Shown: positions 19,082 to 27,644, numbered from the stretch's first letter. The stretch is DNA of 64,000 nt from Pseudomonas entomophila L48 (GCF_000026105.1 NC_008027.1:1690001-1754000), one strand, 5' to 3'. Program-made: numbers and translations. Notes: generated from the letters alone by a model not told the origin.

Positions 19082-19123
19082 ATTTTGCCGCGGTTCGTGA
19101 AAACGGATCGGCACGAAGGTTAC

Positions 19124-19199
19124 GTCCCCTTCGTCTAGTGGCCTAGGACACCGCCCTTTCACGGCGGTAACAGGGGTTCGAGTCCCCTAGGGGACGCCA
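19124..19199 (+). tRNA. tRNA-Glu (TTC), copy 2
   Basis: Identical in all 76 bases to copy 1. The spacer from Ala-2 to Glu-2 closely matches the spacer from Ala-3 to Glu-3 (CGGTTCG...GGCACGAAGGT), showing that the whole cassette was duplicated. Confidence 0.97.
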
Positions 19200-19226
19200 C
19201 TTTTACCCGCGTTTTGCGGGAGTTTA

Positions 19227-19262
19227 AAGGCTCATCATCAGATGGTTGAGCCTTTTGTTTTA
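19227..19262 (+). terminator. Terminator-like hairpin inside the tRNA cluster
   Basis: AAGGCTCA (19227-19234) pairs with TGAGCCTT (19247-19254), followed by TTGTTTT. A small CCCGC/GCGGG hairpin precedes it (19206-19220). It ends only 4 bp before tRNA-Ala copy 3, leaving no room for a separate promoter. Confidence 0.7.
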
Positions 19263-19265
19263 CTC

Positions 19266-19341
19266 GGGGCTATAGCTCAGCTGGGAGAGCGCCTGCATGG
19301 CATGCAGGAGGTCAGCGGTTCGATCCCGCTTAGCTCCACCA
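19266..19341 (+). tRNA. tRNA-Ala (GGC), copy 3
   Basis: Identical to copies 1 and 2. It begins 4 bp after a terminator-like hairpin, so its expression depends on read-through or processing of the upstream transcript. Confidence 0.97.
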
Positions 19342-19383
19342 TTTCCGCCACGGTTCGCGAAAGCGACCCGGCACGAAGGTCAA

Positions 19384-19459
19384 GTCCCCTTCGTCTAGTG
19401 GCCTAGGACACCGCCCTTTCACGGCGGTAACAGGGGTTCGAGTCCCCTAGGGGACGCCA
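19384..19459 (+). tRNA. tRNA-Glu (TTC), copy 3
   Basis: Identical to copies 1 and 2. Last tRNA of the cluster, followed by the final terminator. Confidence 0.97.
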
Positions 19460-19488
19460 ATTTTTTACCCGCGTTTTGCGGGACTTAT

Positions 19489-19526
19489 AAGGCTCATTCG
19501 CTTATTGAATGGGCCTTTTGTTTTTT
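19489..19526 (+). terminator. Final terminator of the tRNA cluster
   Basis: AAGGCTCATT (19489-19498) pairs with AATGGGCCTT (19508-19517) through one G-U, followed by a T-rich tail ending in six T. The flank and stem are related to the internal hairpin at 19227, again preceded by CCCGC/GCGGG. Confidence 0.85.
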
Positions 19527-19584
19527 CTGCCCTCCAAACATTTTTCTATCCCCCTCTGCTTGGATGCAAATAGCGCTTGCCATA

Positions 19585-19620
19585 AAATATTATAGGCATA
19601 ATATGTCGATCATAATATTT
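19585..19620. promoter_or_regulatory. AT-rich operator candidate before TetR gene
   Basis: AAATATTAT (19585-19593) and ATAATATTT (19612-19620) form a perfect inverted repeat with an 18-bp spacer. The octamer CATAATAT occurs twice (19597-19604 and 19611-19618). It ends 10 bp before the TetR start, a usual place for autoregulation. The base composition stands out from the GC-rich surroundings. Confidence 0.55.
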
Positions 19621-19630
19621 GAGGTGAGCC

Positions 19631-20170
19631 ATGAGCGACAAGAAGAGCAAGACCCGCGAGCGGATTCTCGAAGCCGCTCGCAGCGCCTTGATCCAGCACG
19701 GCCCGGCTGACCCGAGTGTCAGCCAGGTGATGGGCGCGGCGGGTTTGACGGTAGGGGGCTTCTACGCCCACTTCGACAGCAAGGACGAGCTCATGCTCGA
19801 GGCGTTCCGGCAATTGCTGGGCGAGCGTCGTGGTTTGCTGGCCAAGGTCGACCCGAGCCTGGATGGCGCCGAGCGACGGGCCCTGGCGGCTGCCTTCTAC
19901 TTGTCGCGCAAGCATCGCGACGCCGAGGTGCAGGCCTGCCCGATCCCCAGTGCGATTGGTGAAATGCAACGCTTGCCGCCGGCATTCCGCGAGGTGCTGG
20001 CCGAACATATCGAGCTGATGACCGCGCAAATGGTCGACCGCCCCGAGGACATCGACAAGGCCCTGGCCGACTTCGCCCTGATGGTGGGTGGCCTGGCTGT
20101 TGCCCGGGCACTCGGGCCGGGCGAGCTGTCGGACCGTATCCTGCGTGCCGCCAAGTCGGCGGTGATCTGA
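19631..20170 (+). CDS. TetR/AcrR family transcriptional regulator
   Basis: A 179-residue regulator with the TetR_N helix-turn-helix at residues 8-55 (ILEAARSALIQHG, AAGLTVGGFYAHFDSKDEL). The C-terminal part has CPIPSAIGEMQRLPPAFREV, seen in regulators of small redox or hydrolase operons. A good GAGGTG site precedes the ATG. It is followed after 25 bp by an alpha/beta hydrolase and then a thioesterase, so it probably controls that unit and itself through the AT-rich inverted repeat upstream. The ligand is unknown. Confidence 0.87.
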   Translation: MSDKKSKTRERILEAARSALIQHGPADPSVSQVMGAAGLTVGGFYAHFDSKDELMLEAFRQLLGERRGLLAKVDPSLDGAERRALAAAFYLSRKHRDAEVQACPIPSAIGEMQRLPPAFREVLAEHIELMTAQMVDRPEDIDKALADFALMVGGLAVARALGPGELSDRILRAAKSAVI

Positions 20171-20195
20171 ACAACCTGCCCCCTGGAGCTAGGCG

Positions 20196-21029
20196 ATGAG
20201 TACTCTGAGCTGGATTCGTGGTGTCAACGGCACCCTTGGCCACCTGGTCCCCGAGCATGTCGCCGGCAAGATGCGCCGGGCCTTCATGACCCCGCGCACG
20301 CTGCCGCCCAAGCCCTGGGAGCTGCCGTTGCTGGCCCGTGCCGAGCGCATTACCCTGCGTTTCGGGCTGTCGGCGCTACGTTGGGGGCAGGGGCCGACTG
20401 TGCTGTTGATGCACGGCTGGGAAGGGCGGCCGACTCAGTTCGCCGCCTTGATCGAAACACTGGTCGACGCCGGTTACACCGTGGTTTCCCTGGAGGGACC
20501 GGGCCATGGTCACTCGCCGGGCAACCAGGCCCATGTCGTGTTGTTTGCCCGCGCGTTGCTGGAAGCTGCCGCCGAACTGCCGCCCTTGCGCGCGGTGGTC
20601 GGCCATTCGATGGGCGGCGCCAGCCTGATGCTGGCCTTGCAATGGGGGTTGCGCACGGAAGCGGCGGTGAGCATTGCCGCGCCGGCCCAATTGCTAGGCG
20701 TGCTGCGAGGTTTTGCCCGGCATCTGGGGTTACCGGCGCGGGCGCGGGCGGCATTCATTCGCCAGGTGGAGCGGGATGTCGGCATCCAGGTGGCGCGCCT
20801 GGATGTCAGTGGTTACCAGCTGGACCTGCCGGGGCTGGTGGTACATGCCCAGGACGATACCCTGGTGTCGGCCAGCGAAGCGCCGCTCATCCACAAGGCC
20901 TGGTTCGACAGCCGCCTGCTGATGCTGGAGGCGGGTGGCCACCTGAGGGTGCTGGCCGACCCTCGCCTGGGCCAGGCGGTGCTGGAGCTGCTGGCGCGCA
21001 CCCCTCGGCGCGTGCGGCAAAGCGCCTGA
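20196..21029 (+). CDS. Alpha/beta hydrolase
   Basis: A 277-residue soluble hydrolase of the alpha/beta fold. The oxyanion region is LLMHGWEGRPTQF near residue 75, the nucleophile elbow is GHSMGG (Ser at about 138), the acid is likely the Asp in VHAQDDTLV near 217 and the catalytic His the one in EAGGHLRVL near 250. All triad members are therefore present. The first 35 residues are a basic extension without a signal peptide. The substrate (ester or thioester) is unknown. It is the middle gene of TetR-hydrolase-thioesterase, suggesting lipid or acyl-CoA related work. Confidence 0.85.
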   Translation: MSTLSWIRGVNGTLGHLVPEHVAGKMRRAFMTPRTLPPKPWELPLLARAERITLRFGLSALRWGQGPTVLLMHGWEGRPTQFAALIETLVDAGYTVVSLEGPGHGHSPGNQAHVVLFARALLEAAAELPPLRAVVGHSMGGASLMLALQWGLRTEAAVSIAAPAQLLGVLRGFARHLGLPARARAAFIRQVERDVGIQVARLDVSGYQLDLPGLVVHAQDDTLVSASEAPLIHKAWFDSRLLMLEAGGHLRVLADPRLGQAVLELLARTPRRVRQSA

Positions 21030-21076
21030 GCTTCCGTTACACTCTGCCCGTTTACCAAAACCCTGTGGGAGCGGGC

Positions 21077-21511
21077 ATGAGCTGGGATCTGGCAGCACCA
21101 TTCGTCATCGACCTGCGCGTCGGCAGCGAGGACATCGACGGCCTCGGCCACGCCAACAATGCCGTCTACGTCACCTGGCTGGAGCGCTGCGCCTGGCGCC
21201 ATTCGCAGCGCCTGGGGCTGGACCTGGCCGAGTACCGGCGCCTTGACCGGGCCATGGCGGTGGTTCGCCACGAGATCGACTACCTGGCCGCGGCCTACGA
21301 GGACGACGAGCTGCAACTGGCTACCTGGATCATCGATTGGGACCAGCGCTTGCGCATGACCCGTCGCTTCCAGCTCAAGCGCCCGAGCGATGGCGTCACG
21401 CTGCTGCGCGCGCAAACCACCTTCGCCTGCATCGAGCTGTCCAGCGGCAAGCCCCGGCGCATGCCGGCAGAGTTCCTAGACGGTTATGGCTCGGCGCTGA
21501 TCGGCAACTGA
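21077..21511 (+). CDS. Acyl-CoA thioesterase of the hot-dog fold (4HBT type)
   Basis: A 144-residue YbgC/4-hydroxybenzoyl-CoA-thioesterase-like protein. The signature is [20 protein letters not shown] (residues 18-37) with the active-site Asp/His/Asn positions filled. It hydrolyses acyl-CoA or acyl-ACP thioesters in the cytoplasm; chain length cannot be told. The ATG at 21077 follows a GGGAGCGGGC stretch and gives the usual length; the longer open frame overlaps the hydrolase gene. It lies 47 bp after the hydrolase and probably shares its transcript. Confidence 0.87.
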   Translation: MSWDLAAPFVIDLRVGSEDIDGLGHANNAVYVTWLERCAWRHSQRLGLDLAEYRRLDRAMAVVRHEIDYLAAAYEDDELQLATWIIDWDQRLRMTRRFQLKRPSDGVTLLRAQTTFACIELSSGKPRRMPAEFLDGYGSALIGN

Positions 21512-21564
21512 AGCGTGGCGGTTTTTTGCTAGACTGCCGCCCTTTTTCGCACCGAGACACTTCC

Positions 21565-22536
21565 ATGCAAATTGCCCTGGCCCCGATGGAGGGGCTGGTC
21601 GACAACATCCTGCGCGACGTCCTGACCCGGGTGGGGGGCATCGACTGGTGCGTCACCGAGTTCATTCGCGTCTGCGACCGCCTGTTGCCGGAGTCTTCGT
21701 TCGACAAGCTCGCACCTGAACTGCGCCGGGGGGCGCGCACCGCGGCAGGCGTGCCGATGCGTGTGCAATTGCTCGGTTCGGACCCGGTATGCCTGGCCGA
21801 GAACGCTGTGCTGGCCTGCGAGCTGGGGGCGCCGGTGATCGACCTGAACTTCGGCTGCCCGGCCAAGACCGTGAACAAGTCCCGTGGCGGGGCGGTGTTG
21901 CTCAAGGAGCCTGAACTGCTGCACGCCATCGTGCGCGAGGTGCGCCGCCAGGTGCCAGCGCATATCCCGGTGACCGCCAAGATGCGCCTGGGCTTCGAAA
22001 CCCCGGATGGCGCCCTGGATTGCGCCACGGCCCTGGCCGAGGGCGGTGCCGAGCATCTTGTGGTGCATGCCCGGACCAAGGTCGAAGGCTACAAGCCGCC
22101 GGCGCATTGGGAGTGGGTGGCGCGGGTGCAGGACGTGGTCAAGGTGCCGGTGTTCGCCAATGGCGAGATCTGGACCGTGGATGACTGGCGGCGCTGCCGC
22201 GAGGTCAGTGGTGCCACGGACATCATGCTGGGGCGCGGGTTGGTTTCTCGGCCGGACCTGGCGTTGCAGATCGCGGCGGCTCGTGATGGTGTGGAGTACC
22301 AGCCGATGGCGTGGGACGACTTGTTGCCGCTGTTGCGCGAGTTCTGGCGTCAGGCCCAGGACAAGCTGTCGCCGCGTTATGCACCGGGGCGGATGAAGCA
22401 GTGGCTGGCAATGCTCACCCGCAGCTACCCCGAGGCGGTGGTGCTGTTTGCCGAACTGCGCCGCGAGGATGATTGCCAGCGGATCAGCCGGTTGCTTGGG
22501 GCCGACATGCCGGTACTCGAGGAATGTGTCGCCTGA
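21565..22536 (+). CDS. dusC: tRNA-dihydrouridine synthase (DusC type)
   Basis: A flavin enzyme that reduces uridine in the D-loop of tRNA; the DusC subgroup acts on U16. FMN-barrel features are [20 protein letters not shown] at the N-terminus, the catalytic Cys in [15 protein letters not shown] near residue 98, and [18 protein letters not shown] near 168, typical for DusC. The ATG at 21565 gives 323 residues. It lies 53 bp after the thioesterase gene. The choice of DusC over DusA or DusB is from sequence feel and length, not alignment. Confidence 0.88.
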   Translation: MQIALAPMEGLVDNILRDVLTRVGGIDWCVTEFIRVCDRLLPESSFDKLAPELRRGARTAAGVPMRVQLLGSDPVCLAENAVLACELGAPVIDLNFGCPAKTVNKSRGGAVLLKEPELLHAIVREVRRQVPAHIPVTAKMRLGFETPDGALDCATALAEGGAEHLVVHARTKVEGYKPPAHWEWVARVQDVVKVPVFANGEIWTVDDWRRCREVSGATDIMLGRGLVSRPDLALQIAAARDGVEYQPMAWDDLLPLLREFWRQAQDKLSPRYAPGRMKQWLAMLTRSYPEAVVLFAELRREDDCQRISRLLGADMPVLEECVA

Positions 22537-22540
22537 AGGG

Positions 22541-22595
22541 TTCGCCGGCAAGCCGGCTCCTACGGGATCGTGGTAGGAGCCGGCTTGCCGGCGAA
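22541..22595. repeat. REP pair (TTCGCCGGC type)
   Basis: TTCGCCGGCAAGCCGGCTCC and its reverse complement separated by about a dozen bases, forming one long palindrome. It starts 4 bp after the dusC stop. Confidence 0.85.
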
Positions 22596-22620
22596 CCCGG
22601 CAGAAATTTTTCTGCCGCCC

Positions 22621-22646
22621 CTTGAAAGCCCGTGGCCCGGCCATAT
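22621..22646 (+). promoter_or_regulatory. Sigma-32 heat-shock promoter of ibpA
   Basis: CTTGAAA (22621-22627) and CGGCCATAT (22638-22646) match the sigma-32 pattern CTTGAAA with a downstream CCCCATNT-like element at the proper distance. It places the start of the transcript near 22653, about 65 nt before the start codon. Confidence 0.8.
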
Positions 22647-22688
22647 CTCTTGAGTACGCGATGCCGAAGTCGGGTCGCGTAGTGACTT

Positions 22689-22710
22689 AACTTGCTGAAT
22701 CTCAGGAGTT
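22689..22710 (+). promoter_or_regulatory. ROSE-type RNA thermometer hairpin of ibpA
   Basis: The last hairpin before the start codon pairs AACTTGCTG (22689-22697) with CAGGAGTT (22703-22710), burying the Shine-Dalgarno AGGAG. The TTGCT strand carries one unpaired G opposite the Shine-Dalgarno, the hallmark of ROSE elements in small heat-shock genes. Melting on warming would free the ribosome site. Confidence 0.75.
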
Positions 22711-22717
22711 CATGACC

Positions 22718-23164
22718 ATGACTACCGCTTTCTCTCTTGCACCGCTTTTCCGCAGCTCCGTTGGCTTCGACCGTTTCAATGACCTGTTCGAAGCCGCCGC
22801 CCGTAACGAGGCCGGTAGCAGCTACCCACCCTACAACGTGGAAAAGCACGGTGAAGATCACTATCGCATCGTGGTTGCCGCAGCCGGCTTCCAGGAGCAC
22901 GACCTCGACCTGCAGGTCGAGAAAGGCGTCCTGACCGTGACCGGTGGCAAGCGCGAAAACAATGGCGCGGCAGGAGTCACCTACCTGCACCAGGGCATCG
23001 CCCAGCGCGCCTTCAAGCTGTCGTTCCGCCTGGCCGACCATATCGAGGTCAAGGGCGCGGGCCTTGCCAACGGCCTGCTCAGCATCGAACTGCTGCGCGT
23101 GGTGCCGGAAGAGGCCAAGGCCAAGCGCATCCCGATCAATGGCGACAAGCCTGCGCTGAACTGA
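22718..23164 (+). CDS. ibpA: Small heat-shock protein, Hsp20/IbpA family
   Basis: An ATP-independent chaperone that binds unfolding proteins and keeps them for refolding by DnaK/ClpB. The alpha-crystallin domain runs from about residue 35 (YPPYNVEKHGEDHYRIVVAA) to 125, with GVLTVTGGK and the LANGLLSIEL motif near its end. The ATG at 22718 (MTTAFSLAPLF) is chosen since it stands 9 nt from AGGAG; the ATG at 22712 is only 3 nt away. Length is 148 residues. Expression is set by a sigma-32 promoter and an RNA thermometer, and a strong terminator follows. Confidence 0.93.
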   Translation: MTTAFSLAPLFRSSVGFDRFNDLFEAAARNEAGSSYPPYNVEKHGEDHYRIVVAAAGFQEHDLDLQVEKGVLTVTGGKRENNGAAGVTYLHQGIAQRAFKLSFRLADHIEVKGAGLANGLLSIELLRVVPEEAKAKRIPINGDKPALN

Positions 23165-23183
23165 GTTCGGCGGGATGAAAGAA

Positions 23184-23209
23184 AGGGCACCTTCGGGTGC
23201 CCTTTTTTT
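23184..23209 (+). terminator. Terminator of ibpA
   Basis: AGGGCACC, loop TTCG, GGTGCCCT, followed by seven T. A textbook intrinsic terminator 20 bp after the stop codon. Confidence 0.92.
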
Positions 23210-23234
23210 GTATTTTTGCGACCCTACCGTCCTC

Positions 23235-23322
23235 TGTAGGAGCGGCTTCAGCCGCGATGCAGGCGCCCGCAGTCCTGGCACCCGCTTGCGCGGGTGATCG
23301 CGGCTGAAGCCGCTCCTACAAG
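23235..23322. repeat. Composite REP palindrome (88 bp)
   Basis: Same composite design as 14112-14196 with the inner hairpin CACCCGC/GCGGGTG in the reverse order. It lies between the convergent ibpA and PAS-GGDEF-EAL genes. Confidence 0.85.
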
Positions 23323-23334
23323 GTGTTGCGCATT

Positions 23335-26300
23335 TCAGTAATCCGCTGGCGCCTCCATCAGCATCTGGCGAAACTCCGGCAGCGGCAGTGGCCGGCTGTG
23401 CAGGTAGCCCTGGTACAGGTGGCAACCCAGCCGTTCCAGGAACTCCAGCTGCTCGGTCAACTCCACCCCTTCGGCGATCACCGCCAGCTCCAGGCTGCGT
23501 GCCATGGCCACGATGGCGCGTACGATCTCGGCGTCGTTGGGGTCGACCGGCGCATCACGCACGAAGGTCTGGTCGATCTTCAGCGCATCCACCGGCAGGC
23601 GCTTGAGGTAGGTGAGCGACGAATAACCGGTACCAAAGTCATCCATGGCGAAACTCACACCATAACGCTTGAGTTCGCTCATCTTGCTGATGGTGTCCTC
23701 CAGGTTCTGGATGACGATGCCTTCGGTGATCTCCAGGGTGAGCATGCGCCGCGGCAGGCGGTAGTCGTCGAGGCTGCGCAATACCCGCTCGACGAAGTCG
23801 TTCTGGCGGAACTGCCGGGGGCTGATATTGACGCACAGGCTGAAATCGTCGGCGTCGATCAGGCCGTCTTCGAGCATGCGGGCACAGGCGTCGCAGGCCT
23901 CGTCGAGGATCCAGCTGCCCACTTCGAGGATCAGGCCGCTCTCCTCGAGCACCTGGATGAACTGCGCCGGCGGTTGCTGGCCCAGTTGCGGGTGGTGCCA
24001 GCGCAGCAGTACCTCGGCGCCGACGATGCGGTTGTCGCGGGCATCGACCTGGGGCTGGAAGTGCAGGGCCAGCTCGCCCCGGGCCAGGGCCAGGCGCAGG
24101 TCGTTCTCCATGCGCAGGCGTTCGCTGGCGGCCTTCTGCATGGTGCTGTGGAACAGTTGGGTGGTGTTGCGCCCGGAATCCTTGGCCCGGTACAGGGCGA
24201 TATCGGCGCGCTTGAGCAGGTCGGCGGGGGTCGCGCCATGGTCGGGGATCAGCGCCACGCCGATGCTCGGGGTCACCTGCAGGCGCTGGCCGTCCAGTGA
24301 CATGGGTTCGGCCAGCAGCTCGCGCAGGGTGTCGGCGAGTTCGCGCACCTTGCTTTCCACCAGCTCGCGGCTGCCTTCCAAACCGCTGAGCAGCACCACG
24401 AACTCGTCGCCGCCCAGGCGTGCCACGGTGTCCTCCAGGCGCACGCTGGCCTCCAGGCGGGCGGTGATGATCTTCAGCACGGTGTCGCCCACCGGGTGGC
24501 CGAGCGAGTCGTTGATGTGCTTGAAGTGGTCGAGGTCGAGGAACAGCAGGGCGCCGCGCAGGTTGTGACGCTTGAGCAGGGCGATCTGCTGGCTCAGGCG
24601 GTCCATCAGCAGTGCCCGGTTGGGCAGGTTGGTCAAGGGGTCGTGGTAGGCCAGGTGGCGGATCTGCGCCTGGGCGTTCTTCAGCAGGCTGACATCGCGG
24701 GCGGTGAGCAGCAGGCAGTCGGTCTCGTTGAGGCTGATCGGCTCCACCGACACCTCGACGGTGAGGATGTCACCGCGTTTGTTGCGCCCGAGCATTTCGC
24801 GGTGATGCACCCGGCCACGCTCGCGCAGCTCGTTGAGCAGGGCCGCGCGCTGCTTGTCGTCGGCCCAGATGCCGATGTCGTAGACGCTGCGCCCCACCAC
24901 TTCGGTGGCGCTGTAGCCGGTCAGGCGGCAGAAGCCGTCGTTGACTTCCAGGTAACAGCCGCTCTGGCGCTCGGTGATGATGATGGCGTCGGGGCTGGAG
25001 TGGAAGGCCTTGGCGAACTTCTCTTCGCTGGCCTTGAGCGCCGCTTCGGCGCGTTGCTGCTGGGTGATGTCGCGCAGGGTGGTGACGCTGCAGGGCTGGT
25101 TGTCGACGCTGATCAGGCGGCTGGAGATCACGCAGGTCAGTGGCGTGCCGTTGCGGTGGTTGACCCCGACCGCGACATTGCTCAAGGCCTGGTCGCGGAT
25201 CACCCGCTCGATGCGCTGGGCGCGCTCCGACGACTCGGCCCACAGGCCAAGCTCTTCGGCGGTGCGGCCGATCACCTGGTCGGTTTCCCAGCCGAAGATC
25301 TGGCTGAAGGCCGGGTTGATCTCGATGAACTGGCCGGTGTCCTGGCGGGTCACGCAGATCGGGTCGGGGCTGACCTGGAACAGGCTGGCGAACTTCTCTT
25401 CGGAGGCGCTCAGGCGCTGCTCGCGCTCCACCTGGTCGGTGATGTCGAGCAGGGTGCCGGCCATGCGCAGCGGGTTGCCGTGCTCGTCGCGGTACAGCCG
25501 CGCGCGGCTTTCGATAAAGCGTGTGGTGCCGTTTTCCAGCTGTACCTGGTAGGTGATCTGGTAGTTACCGGCCGGGCCCTCGCGCAGGCTGCGGTAGGCC
25601 TGGCGCATGACGTTGCGCTCGTCTTCGGGCACGCCCTCGAAGAAGGCGTCGAAGGATTCGTGGAAGGGCACCGGGGCCAGCCCGTGCAATTGTGCCGCGC
25701 GGGCCGAGCCATAGAGCATGCCGCTGGGGATGTGCCAGTCCCAGGTGCCCAGCTGCGCCGAGTCCAGGGCCAGGTCGAGGCGTTCCTGGCTGTCCTTCAG
25801 GGCCTGTTCGGCGCGCTTGCGCTCGGTGGTGTCGACGAAGGTGCTGATCAGGAAGGTGACGCCTTCCAGTTCGATGCCCTGGGTGCACAGGATGCCGTCG
25901 TGGACCTTGCCGCTGGTGGCACGGAACTGTACCTCCATGATCAGCGGCCCACTGCCGGCACGGGTGGCCTCCAGCACCTGGAAGCGTTGCTCGGGGTTGA
26001 CCCACAGGCCCAGCTCCAGGCTGGTCTTGCCCACCACTTGTGCGCCCGGCCAGCCGAACATGTGCTCGAAGTGCTGGTTGACCTCGAAGATCATGCCGTC
26101 CTGGCGGCGGGTGAGCAGGATGGCATTGGGGCTGAGGTGGAAGAGGGTGGCGAAACGTTTTTCCGAGTTGATCAGCGCGGTTTCCCGCTCCCGCTGGCGG
26201 CTGATTTCGCGGATCACCCCGATCATCTGCGGGTGGCCGTTGGCGTCATGGGTCAGGCTGCCGTTGATCTCCAGCCAGTGCACGCTGCCGTCGGGCCAGC

Positions 26301-26631
26301 GGATGCGATGGCGCATGGCCTGCTCGACCGGTTCGCCATTGACCACCGCCTGGAAGGCCTGGCGCGTGCGGGCACGGTCTTCTTCCGGCAGCAGGTCGAG
26401 GTAGTCGATGTCGGCAGGTAGCGGGCGCTGCGGGTCGAAACCGAAAAGCGCCTGAGTGCCGCGCGACCAACTGACCCGGCCGCTGTCGATGTCCCATAAC
26501 CAGGCGCCCAGGCGCGCGCCATTGAGCGCAGCCAGCAGTTGCGGCGCGTTCTGCCAGGCCTGTTCCGACTCCTGGGGATCGGCGGCGGGGATGCGTGGCA
26601 GGCGCGGAAAGCGGTTTGCTGATTTGGGCAT
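23335..26631 (-). CDS. PAS/GGDEF/EAL cyclic-di-GMP signalling protein
   Basis: A 1098-residue cytoplasmic sensor with no membrane segment. Five PAS-like segments fill the first 650 residues (FATLFHLSPNAILLTRR, FASLFQVSPDPICVTRQ and FAKAFHSSPDAIIITER mark three of them). The diguanylate cyclase domain has an intact LGGDEF near residue 739 and an RLED inhibitory site just before it. The phosphodiesterase domain has EVLLRW (an EAL variant) near 871 plus NISPRQF, LEITEG, DDFGTGYSS, LKIDQTFVRD and AEGVE, so both domains look active. The start at 26631 (MPKSANRF) avoids overlap with the upstream LysR gene. Signal and net activity cannot be told. Confidence 0.9.
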   Translation of the reverse strand: MPKSANRFPRLPRIPAADPQESEQAWQNAPQLLAALNGARLGAWLWDIDSGRVSWSRGTQALFGFDPQRPLPADIDYLDLLPEEDRARTRQAFQAVVNGEPVEQAMRHRIRWPDGSVHWLEINGSLTHDANGHPQMIGVIREISRQRERETALINSEKRFATLFHLSPNAILLTRRQDGMIFEVNQHFEHMFGWPGAQVVGKTSLELGLWVNPEQRFQVLEATRAGSGPLIMEVQFRATSGKVHDGILCTQGIELEGVTFLISTFVDTTERKRAEQALKDSQERLDLALDSAQLGTWDWHIPSGMLYGSARAAQLHGLAPVPFHESFDAFFEGVPEDERNVMRQAYRSLREGPAGNYQITYQVQLENGTTRFIESRARLYRDEHGNPLRMAGTLLDITDQVEREQRLSASEEKFASLFQVSPDPICVTRQDTGQFIEINPAFSQIFGWETDQVIGRTAEELGLWAESSERAQRIERVIRDQALSNVAVGVNHRNGTPLTCVISSRLISVDNQPCSVTTLRDITQQQRAEAALKASEEKFAKAFHSSPDAIIITERQSGCYLEVNDGFCRLTGYSATEVVGRSVYDIGIWADDKQRAALLNELRERGRVHHREMLGRNKRGDILTVEVSVEPISLNETDCLLLTARDVSLLKNAQAQIRHLAYHDPLTNLPNRALLMDRLSQQIALLKRHNLRGALLFLDLDHFKHINDSLGHPVGDTVLKIITARLEASVRLEDTVARLGGDEFVVLLSGLEGSRELVESKVRELADTLRELLAEPMSLDGQRLQVTPSIGVALIPDHGATPADLLKRADIALYRAKDSGRNTTQLFHSTMQKAASERLRMENDLRLALARGELALHFQPQVDARDNRIVGAEVLLRWHHPQLGQQPPAQFIQVLEESGLILEVGSWILDEACDACARMLEDGLIDADDFSLCVNISPRQFRQNDFVERVLRSLDDYRLPRRMLTLEITEGIVIQNLEDTISKMSELKRYGVSFAMDDFGTGYSSLTYLKRLPVDALKIDQTFVRDAPVDPNDAEIVRAIVAMARSLELAVIAEGVELTEQLEFLERLGCHLYQGYLHSRPLPLPEFRQMLMEAPADY

Positions 26632-26692
26632 CGGTACCAGACCTTTGGCGAAAAACGCGTCCTTGTGGATGTAACGCCGTGCAGACGGCCGG

Positions 26693-27571
26693 TCAGGCGG
26701 ACCCGGCATGGCTGTCGAGCAGGGCCATGAAGGCCCTGGCCGCGTTCGACAGCGTGCGTTCGGTATGCAGTATGTAGCCTAGCTGGCGTGACAGCTGTAT
26801 GCCGGGCAGGGCGATGGGCGCGACCTGCTCATCGAGCATAGTACGTGGTAGCACACTCCACGCCAGGCCGATGGACACCATCATCTTGATGGTTTCCAGG
26901 TAGTTGGTGCTCATGGCGATGTTAGGTGTCAGGCCCTGGCTTTCGAACAGGCGCTGGACAATGTGGTGGGTAAAGGTGTTGCCGCCTGGGAAAACCGCCG
27001 GATGACGGGCGACATCGGCCAGCTCGACCTGGCCATTGCTGGCCAGCGGGTGTTCCGGCGCGGCCACGAAGTCCAGCGCGTCATCCCAGACCGGGACGGC
27101 GCGGACCAGGTGGTGAGGCTCCGGGGCCAGGGTGATCACGGCGATTTCGGCGCGGCCATGGAGAATTTCATCGTAGGCCGCCTCCGAATCGAGGAACTGG
27201 ATATCCAGGGCCACCGCCGGGTACTGGCGGGTGAAGGCGCGCAGCAGCGGGGGCAGGCGGTGCAGGCCGATATGATGGCTGGTGGCCAGGGTGAGACGAC
27301 CGGTCACCTCGCCGGTCAGGTTGGTCAGGGCGCGGCGGGTGTCATCCAGTACATTGAGAATCTGGTAGGCGCGCGGCAGCAGGGCGCGGCCGGCCTCGGT
27401 CAGGGTCACTTCGCGGCCCAGGCGGTCGAACAGGCGCACGTCCAGTTGCTGCTCGAGCCCGGCGATGCGTTTGCTGATGGCTGGCTGGGTCAGGTGCAAG
27501 CGTTCGCCGGCCCCGGAAAAGCTGCCGGTTTCGGCAATGGCGATGAAAGCACTGAGGTTGGCGAGGTCCAT
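26693..27571 (-). CDS. LysR family transcriptional regulator
   Basis: A 292-residue LTTR. The winged helix-turn-helix covers residues 3-62 (LSAFIAIAETGSFSGAGERL, LTQPAISKRIAGLEQQL) and the periplasmic-binding-protein-like effector domain follows (VTGRLTLATSHHIGLHRLPP). It is divergent from leuC with 130 bp between starts, the classic LTTR layout. It may therefore regulate leuCD; this gene pair is common in Pseudomonas. The effector is unknown. Confidence 0.88.
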   Translation of the reverse strand: MDLANLSAFIAIAETGSFSGAGERLHLTQPAISKRIAGLEQQLDVRLFDRLGREVTLTEAGRALLPRAYQILNVLDDTRRALTNLTGEVTGRLTLATSHHIGLHRLPPLLRAFTRQYPAVALDIQFLDSEAAYDEILHGRAEIAVITLAPEPHHLVRAVPVWDDALDFVAAPEHPLASNGQVELADVARHPAVFPGGNTFTHHIVQRLFESQGLTPNIAMSTNYLETIKMMVSIGLAWSVLPRTMLDEQVAPIALPGIQLSRQLGYILHTERTLSNAARAFMALLDSHAGSA

Positions 27572-27591
27572 CTTTCGAATTCCTGATGGTT

Positions 27592-27644
27592 ATGCAAAGC
27601 ATGAAAATTATGAATTTGAGTTATTCAATCTATCGCCATAGGAT
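27592..27644 (+). promoter_or_regulatory. LysR-type dyad and candidate leuC promoter
   Basis: ATGCAAAGCAT (27592-27602) is a perfect dyad inside a T-N13-A frame, a plausible LysR site. Downstream, TTGAGT (27616-27621) and TAGGAT (27639-27644) are spaced 17 bp and could be the leuC -35 and -10, though the -10 is weak, as expected for an activated promoter. Confidence 0.45.

Noticed and set aside
18730..19459. tRNA cluster as an integration site for a genomic island
   Set aside because: No integrase, direct repeat of a tRNA 3' end or foreign-looking gene block lies next to it; the following genes have normal composition.
24496..26421. A 641-residue plus-strand frame opposite the PAS-GGDEF-EAL gene
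   Set aside because: Antisense shadow of the real gene; repetitive Val/Ala/Gly-rich residues, no ribosome site and no family pattern.
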